Below, in pieces: positions 53,023 to 63,074 of a DNA stretch of 64,000 bases (the first letter of the stretch is position 1; every line of letters begins with the position of its first letter). The notes beneath the pieces are model-generated. The model did not search any database. It saw only the letters and a list, made by a program, of their open reading frames with translations, and was not told the DNA's origin. The position numbers were made by a program, and so were the translations under genes. Source of the stretch: an uncultured Flavobacteriales bacterium (GTDB taxonomy: Bacteria > Bacteroidota > Bacteroidia > Flavobacteriales_D > Sanyastnellaceae); contig CALJFZ010000002.1 of NCBI GenBank assembly GCA_938074325.1, positions 1 to 64,000 of the forward strand, given 5' to 3'.

Positions 53023-55431
53023 ATGAAACACTTTTTACTCCTTTCGGCTTGTTTCTTACTGCTGGGCAGTAGCTACGGGCAATTGGTGGAGATCGCTGTT
53101 GAGCCTTACGTCGTGCACGATGGCAGCATCGCTGAACTCGACGGCATGACGACCTACCATGTTTATGCTGTTTGCGCGAACGCAACAGACGAGATTTCGG
53201 CGGTTTATGGCGATGCAACCGCTCCATTGAGCTTGACTTCGACGACTGGATTTTACCAAAATCCTTTGGGGTCGAATGTAGGGTGGACCATCAATCCAGC
53301 CTTCTTCGCAACCTTCCCGGCTATTGAATACGATTCATGGATTACGTTGGGAACGATGAACCAAAACGAAGTGACGGGCCAACCAAACACAGTAGGTATG
53401 GATACGGCATTTGCTACCTTCTCCACGGGCGGCAATCTTTTGGTCAATTCGGAAAACGGAGGCTCTTGGTTTACGTTGTTCGGCGATACTCAAGCACAGG
53501 CAGGGGATGACTTGAAAGTGTTGATTGCACAATTGACAGTAACGAACGATGCGGTCATTACTGGGAACTTCAACATCCAGATTTTCGTCAACGGCCAGCA
53601 GTCTACCTCGGAGCAGTTCGAAGGCGTCCCATTCAGTTCTGTAGCGGATGCAGTCTTCGGTTGCATGGATCCAGAGGCCACTAACTACAACCCCGATGCC
53701 ACCGAATCAGGTGAGACATGCATTTACCCATGTGCGCTTGAACTCTCCGTTTCCGAAGTGATTCAAAACACATGTCCCGGTGTAGGTGACGGCGAAGTCA
53801 CGGTAACTGCTGCCGGCGAACAGCTTGGGGTGCTTTTCGGCATTGACGGCGATGCGCCTTCGTTGGCTGTCGGCATCTTTGACGACCTAACTGGTGGCAC
53901 TTACACGGTTTCTGCTGTCGATGGTGCCGGATGTGAGGCCAGTATTGAAGTCGAGATTGTTGCTCCTGAATCCATCATGATTTCAGCGTCTATGACGGAA
54001 TCGGTAAGTTGTAGTGGCGGATCTGATGCTGTTATTTCTGGTTCTGCTTCCGGCGGAACAGGCATGCTGAGCTACAGCTTGTCGGCTACATTCGCTGACA
54101 GCAGCGACGACCTTTTCTTCGGTGATCTGGGACCTGGATTGTACACGGTGTACGCCATGGACGAGAACGGTTGCACTGCAGCCATCGAAAACATCTCCAT
54201 TGCGAATCCACAGGCATTGACAGTCTCAGTGTCAGGTGGACAGAACGGCATCTTGGATGCTACCTGCCCTGACAGCGAAGACGGTAGTGTTGTACTGATT
54301 ACGATTGGTGGCTCTGGCACTTCTGCGGGCATGACGTTCAGTACGGACGGCGAAAACTTCGAGGCAGGGAATATCTTGAGCCTGCCTGGCGGAACTTACA
54401 CGTTCTACGCTATGGACGTCAACGGTTGCATTGGTGCAACAGCAAACGAATACACAGTTGGTGCTCCTGATCCCATTGTGATCTCAGGCACAGCGAGTGG
54501 AATCCTCTGCAACGGGGATGAAAACGGCGCCGTTAGTTTCAATGGCGACGGTGGCAACGGAGGTTTGGTATTCTCGTTCAATGGAGGTGAAGATGGTGAC
54601 GTCACGTCATTCGGCGATTTGGCTCCTGGAGACTACACGGTGGTTGCTACCGACGTGGAAGGCTGCATGGCTGAAACGACATTCACTGTTGCTGATGTCG
54701 ATGCAGTAGAAGTGACTGCCTCTGCCTCTGCCGTTTCTTGCAACGGTGATCTGGATGGTTCTGTTGAACTGTCTGCGGCGGGTGGAACCAGCCTCTTCGA
54801 ATACAGTGCTGACGGTACGGACTTCGGTTCGTCTCCACTTTTCGTAGAGTTGAGCCCAGGCACATACACGTTCTATGCCCAGGATTCCAATGGATGCTCA
54901 GCGGCTGTGGAAGCAGTTGTTGAAGAGCCTGCTCCGCTCTCAGTTACGGGTACCATTACCAATGACAGTGGAATCGGCGATGGTGCGCTCGACATCACCG
55001 TGGACGGTGGAAACGGCGGTTACAGCTTCGCATGGAGTGGTCCTGACAACTTCACCAGCGCAGACGAAGACTTGACTGGAATTGTTGCTGGCGAATACAC
55101 TGTAACCATCACCGATGCAAATGGATGTGAAGTGACAGAAACATTTGGTGTTCCTGTGGGCATTGGCGAATGGACGTTCTTGCAATCTGTGAGCATCAGC
55201 CCGAACCCAAGCTTCGGTCAGTTCAACTTGAACATCAATGGCGCTGCGGGCGAGGACGTAATTATGAACGTTTACGACGCCCAAGCGCGTTTGATTTGGT
55301 CTAACACGTTGAACCAAGCATGGGGCTCATTCCAATCGACCATTGACTTGAGTGGAATGGCTTCTGGCATTTATCAATTGGAATTGGTAGCTGATGGCAA
55401 CCGTCAGACTGTTCAATTGATGAAACAGTAA
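53023..55431 (+). CDS. T9SS surface protein with one A-module and SprB-like repeats
   Basis: The 802-residue product has a signal peptide ending in SSYGQ. One copy of the shared module lies at about residues 21-206 (GMTTYHVYAVCANATDEISAV, ATFPAIEYDSWITLG), followed by a single cysteine repeat GCMDPEATNYNPDATESGETC. Six SprB-like repeats fill residues 240-715, each with the pattern xVSCxGxxDGSVxLxxxGG and ending in DxNGC. The C-terminal tail (SISPNPSFGQFNLN to RQTVQLMKQ) is T9SS type A. SprB of Flavobacterium is the gliding adhesin, but this protein is much shorter and its role is unknown. A terminator follows. Confidence 0.88.
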   Translation: MKHFLLLSACFLLLGSSYGQLVEIAVEPYVVHDGSIAELDGMTTYHVYAVCANATDEISAVYGDATAPLSLTSTTGFYQNPLGSNVGWTINPAFFATFPAIEYDSWITLGTMNQNEVTGQPNTVGMDTAFATFSTGGNLLVNSENGGSWFTLFGDTQAQAGDDLKVLIAQLTVTNDAVITGNFNIQIFVNGQQSTSEQFEGVPFSSVADAVFGCMDPEATNYNPDATESGETCIYPCALELSVSEVIQNTCPGVGDGEVTVTAAGEQLGVLFGIDGDAPSLAVGIFDDLTGGTYTVSAVDGAGCEASIEVEIVAPESIMISASMTESVSCSGGSDAVISGSASGGTGMLSYSLSATFADSSDDLFFGDLGPGLYTVYAMDENGCTAAIENISIANPQALTVSVSGGQNGILDATCPDSEDGSVVLITIGGSGTSAGMTFSTDGENFEAGNILSLPGGTYTFYAMDVNGCIGATANEYTVGAPDPIVISGTASGILCNGDENGAVSFNGDGGNGGLVFSFNGGEDGDVTSFGDLAPGDYTVVATDVEGCMAETTFTVADVDAVEVTASASAVSCNGDLDGSVELSAAGGTSLFEYSADGTDFGSSPLFVELSPGTYTFYAQDSNGCSAAVEAVVEEPAPLSVTGTITNDSGIGDGALDITVDGGNGGYSFAWSGPDNFTSADEDLTGIVAGEYTVTITDANGCEVTETFGVPVGIGEWTFLQSVSISPNPSFGQFNLNINGAAGEDVIMNVYDAQARLIWSNTLNQAWGSFQSTIDLSGMASGIYQLELVADGNRQTVQLMKQ

Positions 55432-55444
55432 TGTGATCTAATTC

Positions 55445-55474
55445 AAAGAGGGGGCTTCGGCCCCCTTTTTTTTG
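55445..55474 (+). terminator. Terminator after the SprB-repeat gene
   Basis: GGGGGC, loop TTCG, GCCCCC, then eight T; the flanking A and T pair as well. Confidence 0.92.
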
Positions 55475-55556
55475 CTCCAAACTTTCCTTAAGCAGATGTA
55501 ACCGTAGACGCCAATGCGCCGTAAGACCCAGTATCTCTCAATTTTTCGATTTGATT

Positions 55557-58500
55557 ATGGGTCAATTTTTCCGACTTTTAAGCGTGGTCCAAGCGCTATT
55601 GGTTTACTTGGTTTTCGGGCTTTCCTCAGCATGGTCTCAGGCAGGCTCTTTCGTCATTGAAGAGTACATGGTGCACGATGGCGTGCAAGGAGTTGCTTCC
55701 CTGGCAGGCCAGACCACCTACCGCTACTATCTCGAACTGAGTCATCCCGATGACTTTGTCTCTGCCATTTATGGAGGCGATACGGCCCCGATGTCTCTAG
55801 CATTGGACGCACCCATGTTCAACAGTCCCTTTGCGACGGGGCCCACTGCCGGCGGAATCCTGCCTGTGGTGGCGACTTATTTTCCAGAAGTGGCTTACGA
55901 CAGTTGGATTACCATTGGATTGGAATCAGCTCCGGAAGGAAGCGGCCAAACGGATGTGTCGTCCTTGCAAAGTGAAGAACAGCCTTTCCTTCAGAGTTTT
56001 GTCTCAGGTTCACCTTCAGACGGTGAAGGGTTTACTGTAAACAACGAATTGGGAGGGGCGTGGTACCTGTTGTCAGGAGCAGCAAACGGATATGCGGGCG
56101 ATGATTTAAAGGTATTGGTGATGCAAATCACGACCTCTGGAACACCTTCGGGAACGCTGAATGCGCAGATCATTCCAGCCTCGGGAGAGGAGGATGCGCT
56201 TCAAGTCCAACAAGGATTCGAGGGTACCGAGGTATGGGATTTGTTGCCGCCAGCAGCCTACCCGGGATGCACCGATCCAGATGCATGCAATTACGACGAA
56301 AATGCAACGGAGGACGATGGGAGTTGTGAATACGAAAACTGCGGAGGATGCACTGACGTTTGGGCGTGCAACTATGATGCGACGGCTGCTTTCGAAGATG
56401 GATCGTGCAATTACACCTCTTGCATCGGTTGCACGGATTCGTCTGCATGCAATTTTGACCCTGAAGCGATTTACAACGACGGATCTTGTGAATACACTAG
56501 TTGTGCTTCTTCGGGTTGTACCGAAGTTGCGGCATGCAACTACGACCCCGATGCGACGGTCGATGACGGTTCGTGCGAATACACCACGTGTGCGGGCTGC
56601 ACCGATGCATCCGCAGCGAATTATGATCCAAACGCAACCTACGATGACGGCAGCTGCGAATTTGAAGGATGCCTGAATCCACTCGCCTGCAACTACGATC
56701 CAACCGCAAATGTTTCAGACGGCAGCTGCGAGTACGCTAGTTGTGTGGGGTGCATGAACACATCTGCGTGCAATTACGACCCATCTTATTCCATTTCTGA
56801 TCCATCCAGTTGTGATTTTGCAGAGGATGGATACGACTGTGCAGGTGCCTGCTTGGACGATGCAGACGGAGACGGAGTATGCGATGCATTTGAGATCGCC
56901 GGATGCACAGACGCTGCAGCGGAAAATTTCAATGAGAACGCCACCGATGACGATGGTTCATGCACTTATTCCATTGCTGGTTGTACCAATCCATTGGCCT
57001 GCAACTACGACCCCGAAGCGACCGTTTCGAACGGATCATGTGATTTTGTAACCTGTCTGGGGTGTATGGATTCGGAGGCTTGCAACTTCGATGCGGCTTA
57101 CACAATCGAGGACAACGCATCGTGCGCTTATGCAGCGGCGTTTTACGGATGCGACGGGTCTTGTCTGGGGGACAACGATGGCGACGGAGTTTGCAATGAG
57201 TTGGAAATCCCCGGGTGCATGGACGAGATGGCGTTGAATTTTGATCCACTGGCTACCGATCAGGATAGCTCGTGCACATTCCCGGCATCGTGCAACGATG
57301 AATCGGCTTGCAATTACACCCCGTATGAAGGGTACTGCATCCAGGTGGAAGAATATGCAGTCCATAACGGAATGGTGGGCGATACAGACCTGACCGGTTA
57401 CACGACATACCGCATTTACGCGTTGTGCGAAAATTCAGATGACTTTGTCAGTGCTGTAGCGGGTGACGATGAAAATCCCACCTTCGTCCACACCACGACT
57501 TCCTTTTTCCAGCACGAGGCGGGTGGGGTTTTGGGCGAGAGTTCCAACCCACTTGTTTTTCCATTCATTCCTGCAGCGGCTTACGATTCGTGGGTAACCA
57601 TTGGATTGGATGAGGCTTCTCAAAGTGAGAACGGCGAGTCCGGAGTCAGTGTCCTGGAAGGCCTCGAGCCGTGGGTTGAGCCGTTTGAGGCAGGAGGGTC
57701 GCTGAACATGACAGATGATTTAGGAGGGGTTTGGTACATCTTGAATGGAGCAACCAATGGGGTAGCAGGGGACGATTTGAAAGTACTCTTGGGCCAATTC
57801 ACTACAGATGGTAACATGGATGGGCAGCTGTACGTCCAATTCTTCGAAAACGGCGATGGCATCAACGGCGGTTTCAACAAGATGATCGGGCTTCATGAAG
57901 CCTGCGGCTTGCCAACGAATGACGGATGTGAGTACGCAGAAGAGCATTACGACTGCGGTGGTGTCTGCTTGGCGGACAGCGATGCCGATGGGGTGTGCGA
58001 TCCGCTTGAAATTCCCGGATGTCAGGACCCTGCAGCTAATAATTATGATCCACTCGCGACAGATGATGATGGTTCATGCGACTACTACGTAGATCCTTGT
58101 CTCGATGACGTCGAAGCGCCGTATTTCACCTTTGTTCCTGCGGATTCAACCGTGCAGTGCGATCAACCAATGCCCACCGTCATGGCCATGGCAGCGGATG
58201 AATGCGACGAGGACGTGCAGGTGATGTTCATTGACGGACCCATTGAATTTATTTTCGATTGCCCTCCGTACAACTACCTGTGCACGCGGACGTTCTATGC
58301 GACGGACGATGCGGGCAACACGGCAGAGGCCATCCAGATGATTACGGTGGCCGACACCATCGCTCCTGTTTTCTTGAACCAACCGGATGAGTTGATTGAG
58401 GTCAATGAACAGGCGGGTGAAAGCATCCCAGAACCGTTCGTGGCCATTCAAGACGCTTGCGACGGCAGTGCGCAATGGTCTTCTTCCGACGCCTTGTTGA

Positions 58501-60500
58501 GCTTGGAGGGTGACTTGGCTACATACATCCGTACCTATACCGCGGTGGATGCGTGCGGCAATGCAGCCTCGTTGGAGCAAACCATCCTGGTCATTGTGGC
58601 GACGGAAGGTTGCACCGATGCCATGGCATGCAACTACAACCCGGATGCCACAAATGACGATGGTTCATGTACCTACCCTGAAGATTATGTGGATTGTGAA
58701 GGGGCATGCTTGAACGATGCCGACGGAGATGGTGTGTGCGACGAAGTTGAAATTGACGGGTGTACGGCTGCGAATGCATGCAACTACAATGATTTGGCCA
58801 CTGAAGAGGATGGGAGCTGCGACTTCTGCTCCTGTGCAAACGATGAAATCCTGTCTTATGGGCTGGAAATTGACACGGTTGCTGTTCATGAAACAGGCGA
58901 ATTGGCAGGGATGGTGACGTACCGCATGTACGTGACGACGGTGTCAGAAAATGATTTTGTCTCGGCCGTGTACGGCAACGACGTGGATACCCTGATTTTG
59001 GCGTCCGACTCCGGCTGGTACCAACATCCCTTTGGCTCGCACGTTGCGCAGAACAACGACCCAGGCTTCTTCGCGACCTTCCCAGAATTGGCCCACGACA
59101 GCTGGGTGACCATCGGTGTGGATGGTCCGACCGTTGGTGGTGAGAACTTAGTCAATACGGTCGGTGCCACGGGTGAGGATAGCTGGGTTGCACAGTTTGA
59201 GTCCGGTCAAGACATCGTCATGAATGATGTGATCGGAGGATCATGGTTCATCTTGAACGGCGGATCCAACGGAGTCGCGGGTGCGGACCTGCGGGTGTTG
59301 GTTGCGCAAGTGACAACCGCTGGTTCATTGAATGGACAACTGCCCGTACAAGTATTCGAAGGAGGAGATAGCGATGCGGCGTCTACGCACACCTTCACCT
59401 TTGAAGGCACGGAGTGGACCAATGCCCCCGTTTTCGAGAATGCCTGCGGTTGCACGGACTCAACAGCATTCAACTACGACGATGGAGCTGAATACGATGA
59501 CGGCTCTTGCATTGCCGTGGTCGAGGGATGCATGGACATGGAAGCATGCAATTTCAATGCATTGGCCAATACCGAAGACGGTTCATGCACCTACGCAGAA
59601 TCCGGCTATGATTGCGACGGCATATGCCTGAACGATGCGGACGGTGACGGTGTGTGCGACGAGTTTGAGGTGGCAGGATGTACCGATGATGCAGCGCTGA
59701 ACTTCGACGCGGACGCCACGGACGATGATGGTTCTTGCGTTTACTGTACGTTGACTGCCACATTGGACATCGAGCATGTCAGTTGTGCAGAGGCACAGGA
59801 CGGCCAGATCGCTGTTACAGCCGAAGGTGTGTTCCCTGACTCCAGTGCGTTGACCTACACGCTTTTACCGAACGGCATCGCGCAAGCTGATTCCGTGTTT
59901 GCTGGTCTGCCCGGCGGATTTTACGAAGTGATTGTAGCGGATGAATCTGGATGTGCGGATACCCTGCAGGCGGAAGTTTCAGAGCCGGATCCCTTGCTGG
60001 TCTTGCTCGACGAAGTAGTCGGTTCTGTTCCTGAACAAGCTGAAGGAAGTATTGCCATAACCGTGAGTGGTGGCACTGCGCCTTATGAATTCAGTTGGTT
60101 GCAATTGGACGGCGCCTTCACGAGCGGCGAGGAAGATGTAACGGGTTTAAACCCGGGTACGTACCAAGTGACCGTGACGGATGCCAATGGATGCAGTACA
60201 ACTTCCTTTGAAATCACCGTCGAATCCATCGTCGGAATCGGTGAGACGGAAGCACTGTTAGCACTTTCTGTCTATCCAAACCCCACGAGCGATCAATTCT
60301 ACCTTGCGCCTCCTTCAGAAACGAGGACAATGACGGTGTGTCTGTTCACATTGGAAGGGCGAATGGTCTGGAACGATGAGTATGCCAATCCTCCGGAAAC
60401 AGTTGTAATTCCTGTGCAGAACCTGGCCAATGGCCAGTACATTGTGCACGTGAGCGCATCGGATCAACAGTGGTTCGAGAAAGTACAGGTTTTCAGATAA
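55557..60500 (+). CDS. Large T9SS surface protein with three A-modules and many Cys repeats
   Basis: The product of 1647 residues starts at ATG 55557 with a signal ending in SSAWSQ. Shared modules lie at about residues 32-220, 592-777 and 1101-1295. Between them stand some 18 cysteine repeats (GCTDPDACNYDENATEDDGSC and others, residues 236-592 and more), DxDGDGVCDE loops and two HYR-like repeats (852-1015, with YATDDAGN). Two SprB-like repeats (1399-1558) precede a T9SS type A tail from SVYPNPTSDQFYL to EKVQVFR. The HYR and cysteine parts are shared in style with the giant protein at 13.6 kb. Function unknown; surface-located adhesin is likely. Confidence 0.88.
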   Translation: MGQFFRLLSVVQALLVYLVFGLSSAWSQAGSFVIEEYMVHDGVQGVASLAGQTTYRYYLELSHPDDFVSAIYGGDTAPMSLALDAPMFNSPFATGPTAGGILPVVATYFPEVAYDSWITIGLESAPEGSGQTDVSSLQSEEQPFLQSFVSGSPSDGEGFTVNNELGGAWYLLSGAANGYAGDDLKVLVMQITTSGTPSGTLNAQIIPASGEEDALQVQQGFEGTEVWDLLPPAAYPGCTDPDACNYDENATEDDGSCEYENCGGCTDVWACNYDATAAFEDGSCNYTSCIGCTDSSACNFDPEAIYNDGSCEYTSCASSGCTEVAACNYDPDATVDDGSCEYTTCAGCTDASAANYDPNATYDDGSCEFEGCLNPLACNYDPTANVSDGSCEYASCVGCMNTSACNYDPSYSISDPSSCDFAEDGYDCAGACLDDADGDGVCDAFEIAGCTDAAAENFNENATDDDGSCTYSIAGCTNPLACNYDPEATVSNGSCDFVTCLGCMDSEACNFDAAYTIEDNASCAYAAAFYGCDGSCLGDNDGDGVCNELEIPGCMDEMALNFDPLATDQDSSCTFPASCNDESACNYTPYEGYCIQVEEYAVHNGMVGDTDLTGYTTYRIYALCENSDDFVSAVAGDDENPTFVHTTTSFFQHEAGGVLGESSNPLVFPFIPAAAYDSWVTIGLDEASQSENGESGVSVLEGLEPWVEPFEAGGSLNMTDDLGGVWYILNGATNGVAGDDLKVLLGQFTTDGNMDGQLYVQFFENGDGINGGFNKMIGLHEACGLPTNDGCEYAEEHYDCGGVCLADSDADGVCDPLEIPGCQDPAANNYDPLATDDDGSCDYYVDPCLDDVEAPYFTFVPADSTVQCDQPMPTVMAMAADECDEDVQVMFIDGPIEFIFDCPPYNYLCTRTFYATDDAGNTAEAIQMITVADTIAPVFLNQPDELIEVNEQAGESIPEPFVAIQDACDGSAQWSSSDALLSLEGDLATYIRTYTAVDACGNAASLEQTILVIVATEGCTDAMACNYNPDATNDDGSCTYPEDYVDCEGACLNDADGDGVCDEVEIDGCTAANACNYNDLATEEDGSCDFCSCANDEILSYGLEIDTVAVHETGELAGMVTYRMYVTTVSENDFVSAVYGNDVDTLILASDSGWYQHPFGSHVAQNNDPGFFATFPELAHDSWVTIGVDGPTVGGENLVNTVGATGEDSWVAQFESGQDIVMNDVIGGSWFILNGGSNGVAGADLRVLVAQVTTAGSLNGQLPVQVFEGGDSDAASTHTFTFEGTEWTNAPVFENACGCTDSTAFNYDDGAEYDDGSCIAVVEGCMDMEACNFNALANTEDGSCTYAESGYDCDGICLNDADGDGVCDEFEVAGCTDDAALNFDADATDDDGSCVYCTLTATLDIEHVSCAEAQDGQIAVTAEGVFPDSSALTYTLLPNGIAQADSVFAGLPGGFYEVIVADESGCADTLQAEVSEPDPLLVLLDEVVGSVPEQAEGSIAITVSGGTAPYEFSWLQLDGAFTSGEEDVTGLNPGTYQVTVTDANGCSTTSFEITVESIVGIGETEALLALSVYPNPTSDQFYLAPPSETRTMTVCLFTLEGRMVWNDEYANPPETVVIPVQNLANGQYIVHVSASDQQWFEKVQVFR

Positions 60501-60526
60501 TCAACTGAAGCCAAAATTGAGAGAGA

Positions 60527-60555
60527 GTCGGGCGAAATCGTCCGACTTTTTCTAT
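60527..60555 (+). terminator. Terminator after the large T9SS gene
   Basis: AGTCGGGCG and CGTCCGACT pair around AAAT, followed by TTTTTC. Confidence 0.85.
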
Positions 60556-60595
60556 TTCGATTTAAATTGCAGCTCACACTTATCCTCTAAGAGAA

Positions 60596-63055
60596 ATGAA
60601 GAGATTTTTATGCGCCTTCTTGGTGCCTGCTTTCACCGGAATTTGCACGGCTTTGATGGCACAAAATTACACGGTGACACTTGAAGAACACGCAACAGAC
60701 ATCATTCCCGGACAGACGACCTACCGTTTGTATGTGGACATGGTCAATGAAGATGACTTTTTGACCTCTGTGTATGGAGGAGACACCGATCCGTTGAGCA
60801 TCACGACGTCAACGGGCTCGTTTTACAACGACCAGTTCGGTAGTTCTAAGGCCGATGGGATCAATCCAGCGTTTTTCGCATTTTTCCCAACGCTGGTAGG
60901 TGATAGTTGGATTACCATTGGCATTGAGAGCCAAAACGTAGGGGACGAGGTCGCCATCGGAGTGGTAGAAGATCCAAATCAACCATTCGTGGATTGCTTC
61001 GCTTCCGGATCGGCCATCGACGGTGGAGATGTTTTGATTGATTCTCCAACTGGAGGTGCGTGGTACGTACTGAACGGCACCCCCAACGGACTGCCAGACG
61101 AAAACATGCGCGTCTTGGTCATGCAAATGACGACCGACGGAGAAATCTGCGGCACCATGAATTTCCAAATCTTCGAAAACGGAGACGGCCAAGAAGGGGA
61201 CATGCGTTTCACCTACACCTTCTGCGGAGTGGGAACTTACAGCCCGTCGACAGAGTCCGGCGGTTGCACGGATGCTACGGCATGCAATTTCGATGCAGAA
61301 GCCACGGAAGACGATGGCTCATGCACATACGCAGAGGAATTTTACGATTGCGACGGAAACTGTGTGAGTGACACAGATGGCGATGGAATTTGCGACGAGT
61401 TGGAAGTGGCTGGGTGCACGGATGCATTTGCATGCAACTACGACATGGATGCGACGGATGATAACGGGACGTGTGACTACCTCGCATGCGTTGGATGTAC
61501 GGATGCGGAAGCTTGCAATTACAACCCTGATGCGATTTACGAGGACGGCTCGTGTGAATACACCAGCTGTGCCACTGTTGGTTGCACCAATTCTAACGCG
61601 TGCAACTACAATCCAGAGGCAACGGTTGAGGACGGTTCATGTGATTACACGTCTTGCGTTGGCTGTACCGACGAAGCAGCATGCAACTTCGATCCGATTT
61701 TCACAGTGGACAATGGTTCCTGCGATTATTCATGCCAAGGGTGTACAGATGAAAATGCGTGCAACTACTCGCCTTCGGCTACTGAGGATGATGGCTCTTG
61801 CGCATACGCAGAGGATTACTACAACTGCAGCGGTGAATGCTTGATGGACATGGACGGCGACGGCGTTTGCGACGAATTAGAAGTCGAGGGTTGCACAGAC
61901 CCTGCGGCCTGCAACTACGACATGAACGCTACGAACAACAATGGTTCTTGCGAATTCGCAGTGTCCGGCTACGATTGCGCGGGCAACTGCTTGAACGACT
62001 CTGACGGTGACGGTGTATGCGACGAGTTCGAAGTGGCGGGTTGCACGAACGTAACCGCCTGTAACTACAACATGGACGCAACGGACGACGACGGTTCATG
62101 CACCTATGCAGAAGCGGGCTACGATTGCGCGGGCAACTGCTTGAACGACGCTGATGGAGATGGCGTTTGTGACGAATTTGAGGTAGCTGGTTGCACGGAC
62201 GCAACAGCATGTAACTACAATATGGACGCCACCGATGACGATGGTTCTTGTGAGTTTGCAGTAGAGTTCTACGATTGCGAGGGCAATTGCTTGAACGATG
62301 CGGACGGCGATGGTGTATGCGATGAACTGGAGGTAGCGGGTTGCACCGATGCTGAAGCTTGCAACTACAATATTGACGCCACCGATGACGATGGTTCTTG
62401 CGAGTACGCAGCAGAATTCTACGATTGCGAAGGCAATTGCTTGAACGATGCGGACGGTGACGGCGTTTGCGATGAGCTTGAAATTGCGGGTTGCACAGAC
62501 CCAGAAGCAGAAAACTTCAATGCAGATGCCACTGACGATGACGGCAGTTGCTACTACTGCGATGTGGCCATTGCCTCTGATTCAACCAATGAGACGGAAG
62601 GCGATGCCTCCGGCACGATCAATGTGGATGTAACTGGCGGAACAGCTCCTTACGAGTTTGCGTGGTCAGGTCCAGATGCGTTTGCAAGTGCTGACGAAGA
62701 TTTGACGAACCTCTCGGAAGGAACCTACACCCTGACGGTGACCGATGCCAACGGTTGCACAGCGACCATCGAGGTAACCATCGACAATGTGACGAACATT
62801 GCTGAAATCAATGCCTTGACATTCCAGGTTTACCCGAATCCCACCTATGGAAACTTCTGGATTCAGGGCGAGGCGCTGAACGGCGTGGCAGTGGTCGACG
62901 TTTTGGACGGTGCTGGCCGATTGGTGGAAAGCACGCAGGTTAACTTCAATGGTCAACCTGTAGCTATGGACCTGCAAGGAGTGGAAACTGGATTCTACCA
63001 GGTTGTTATTCGCAACAGCGAGCGCATTGGAACGACGCGCTTGTTGGTGCACTAA
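60596..63055 (+). CDS. T9SS surface protein with one A-module and 11 Cys repeats
   Basis: The 819-residue product has a signal peptide ending in TALMAQ. The shared module is at residues 25-214 (GQTTYRLYVDMVNEDDFLTSV, FFPTLVGDSWITIG). Eleven cysteine repeats fill residues 222-652. The later ones form perfect 50-residue units with a DxDGDGVCDExE loop each. One SprB-like repeat (655-733) has GPDAFASADEDLT, nearly as in the 53023 gene's last repeat (GPDNFTSADEDLT), which points to exchange between them. The tail from FQVYPNPTYGNFWI to TTRLLVH is T9SS type A. A strong terminator follows. Confidence 0.88.
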   Translation: MKRFLCAFLVPAFTGICTALMAQNYTVTLEEHATDIIPGQTTYRLYVDMVNEDDFLTSVYGGDTDPLSITTSTGSFYNDQFGSSKADGINPAFFAFFPTLVGDSWITIGIESQNVGDEVAIGVVEDPNQPFVDCFASGSAIDGGDVLIDSPTGGAWYVLNGTPNGLPDENMRVLVMQMTTDGEICGTMNFQIFENGDGQEGDMRFTYTFCGVGTYSPSTESGGCTDATACNFDAEATEDDGSCTYAEEFYDCDGNCVSDTDGDGICDELEVAGCTDAFACNYDMDATDDNGTCDYLACVGCTDAEACNYNPDAIYEDGSCEYTSCATVGCTNSNACNYNPEATVEDGSCDYTSCVGCTDEAACNFDPIFTVDNGSCDYSCQGCTDENACNYSPSATEDDGSCAYAEDYYNCSGECLMDMDGDGVCDELEVEGCTDPAACNYDMNATNNNGSCEFAVSGYDCAGNCLNDSDGDGVCDEFEVAGCTNVTACNYNMDATDDDGSCTYAEAGYDCAGNCLNDADGDGVCDEFEVAGCTDATACNYNMDATDDDGSCEFAVEFYDCEGNCLNDADGDGVCDELEVAGCTDAEACNYNIDATDDDGSCEYAAEFYDCEGNCLNDADGDGVCDELEIAGCTDPEAENFNADATDDDGSCYYCDVAIASDSTNETEGDASGTINVDVTGGTAPYEFAWSGPDAFASADEDLTNLSEGTYTLTVTDANGCTATIEVTIDNVTNIAEINALTFQVYPNPTYGNFWIQGEALNGVAVVDVLDGAGRLVESTQVNFNGQPVAMDLQGVETGFYQVVIRNSERIGTTRLLVH
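61889..62551 (+). repeat. Tandem 150-bp coding repeat (four full units and a partial one)
   Basis: Units start at 61889, 62039, 62189 and 62339, with a partial unit at 62489. Each codes for 50 residues: a cysteine repeat and then a YDCxGNCLNDxDGDGVCDExE loop. Neighbouring units share stretches of identical bases (for example the one before 62270 and the one before 62420), so copies were made recently. Confidence 0.85.
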
Positions 63056-63074
63056 CCGGATTTATATACCGAGC

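Noticed and set aside
61889-62551. Possible CRISPR array
   Set aside because: The regular period is 150 bp, all units are coding and in frame, and no short direct repeats with unrelated spacers or cas genes are present.
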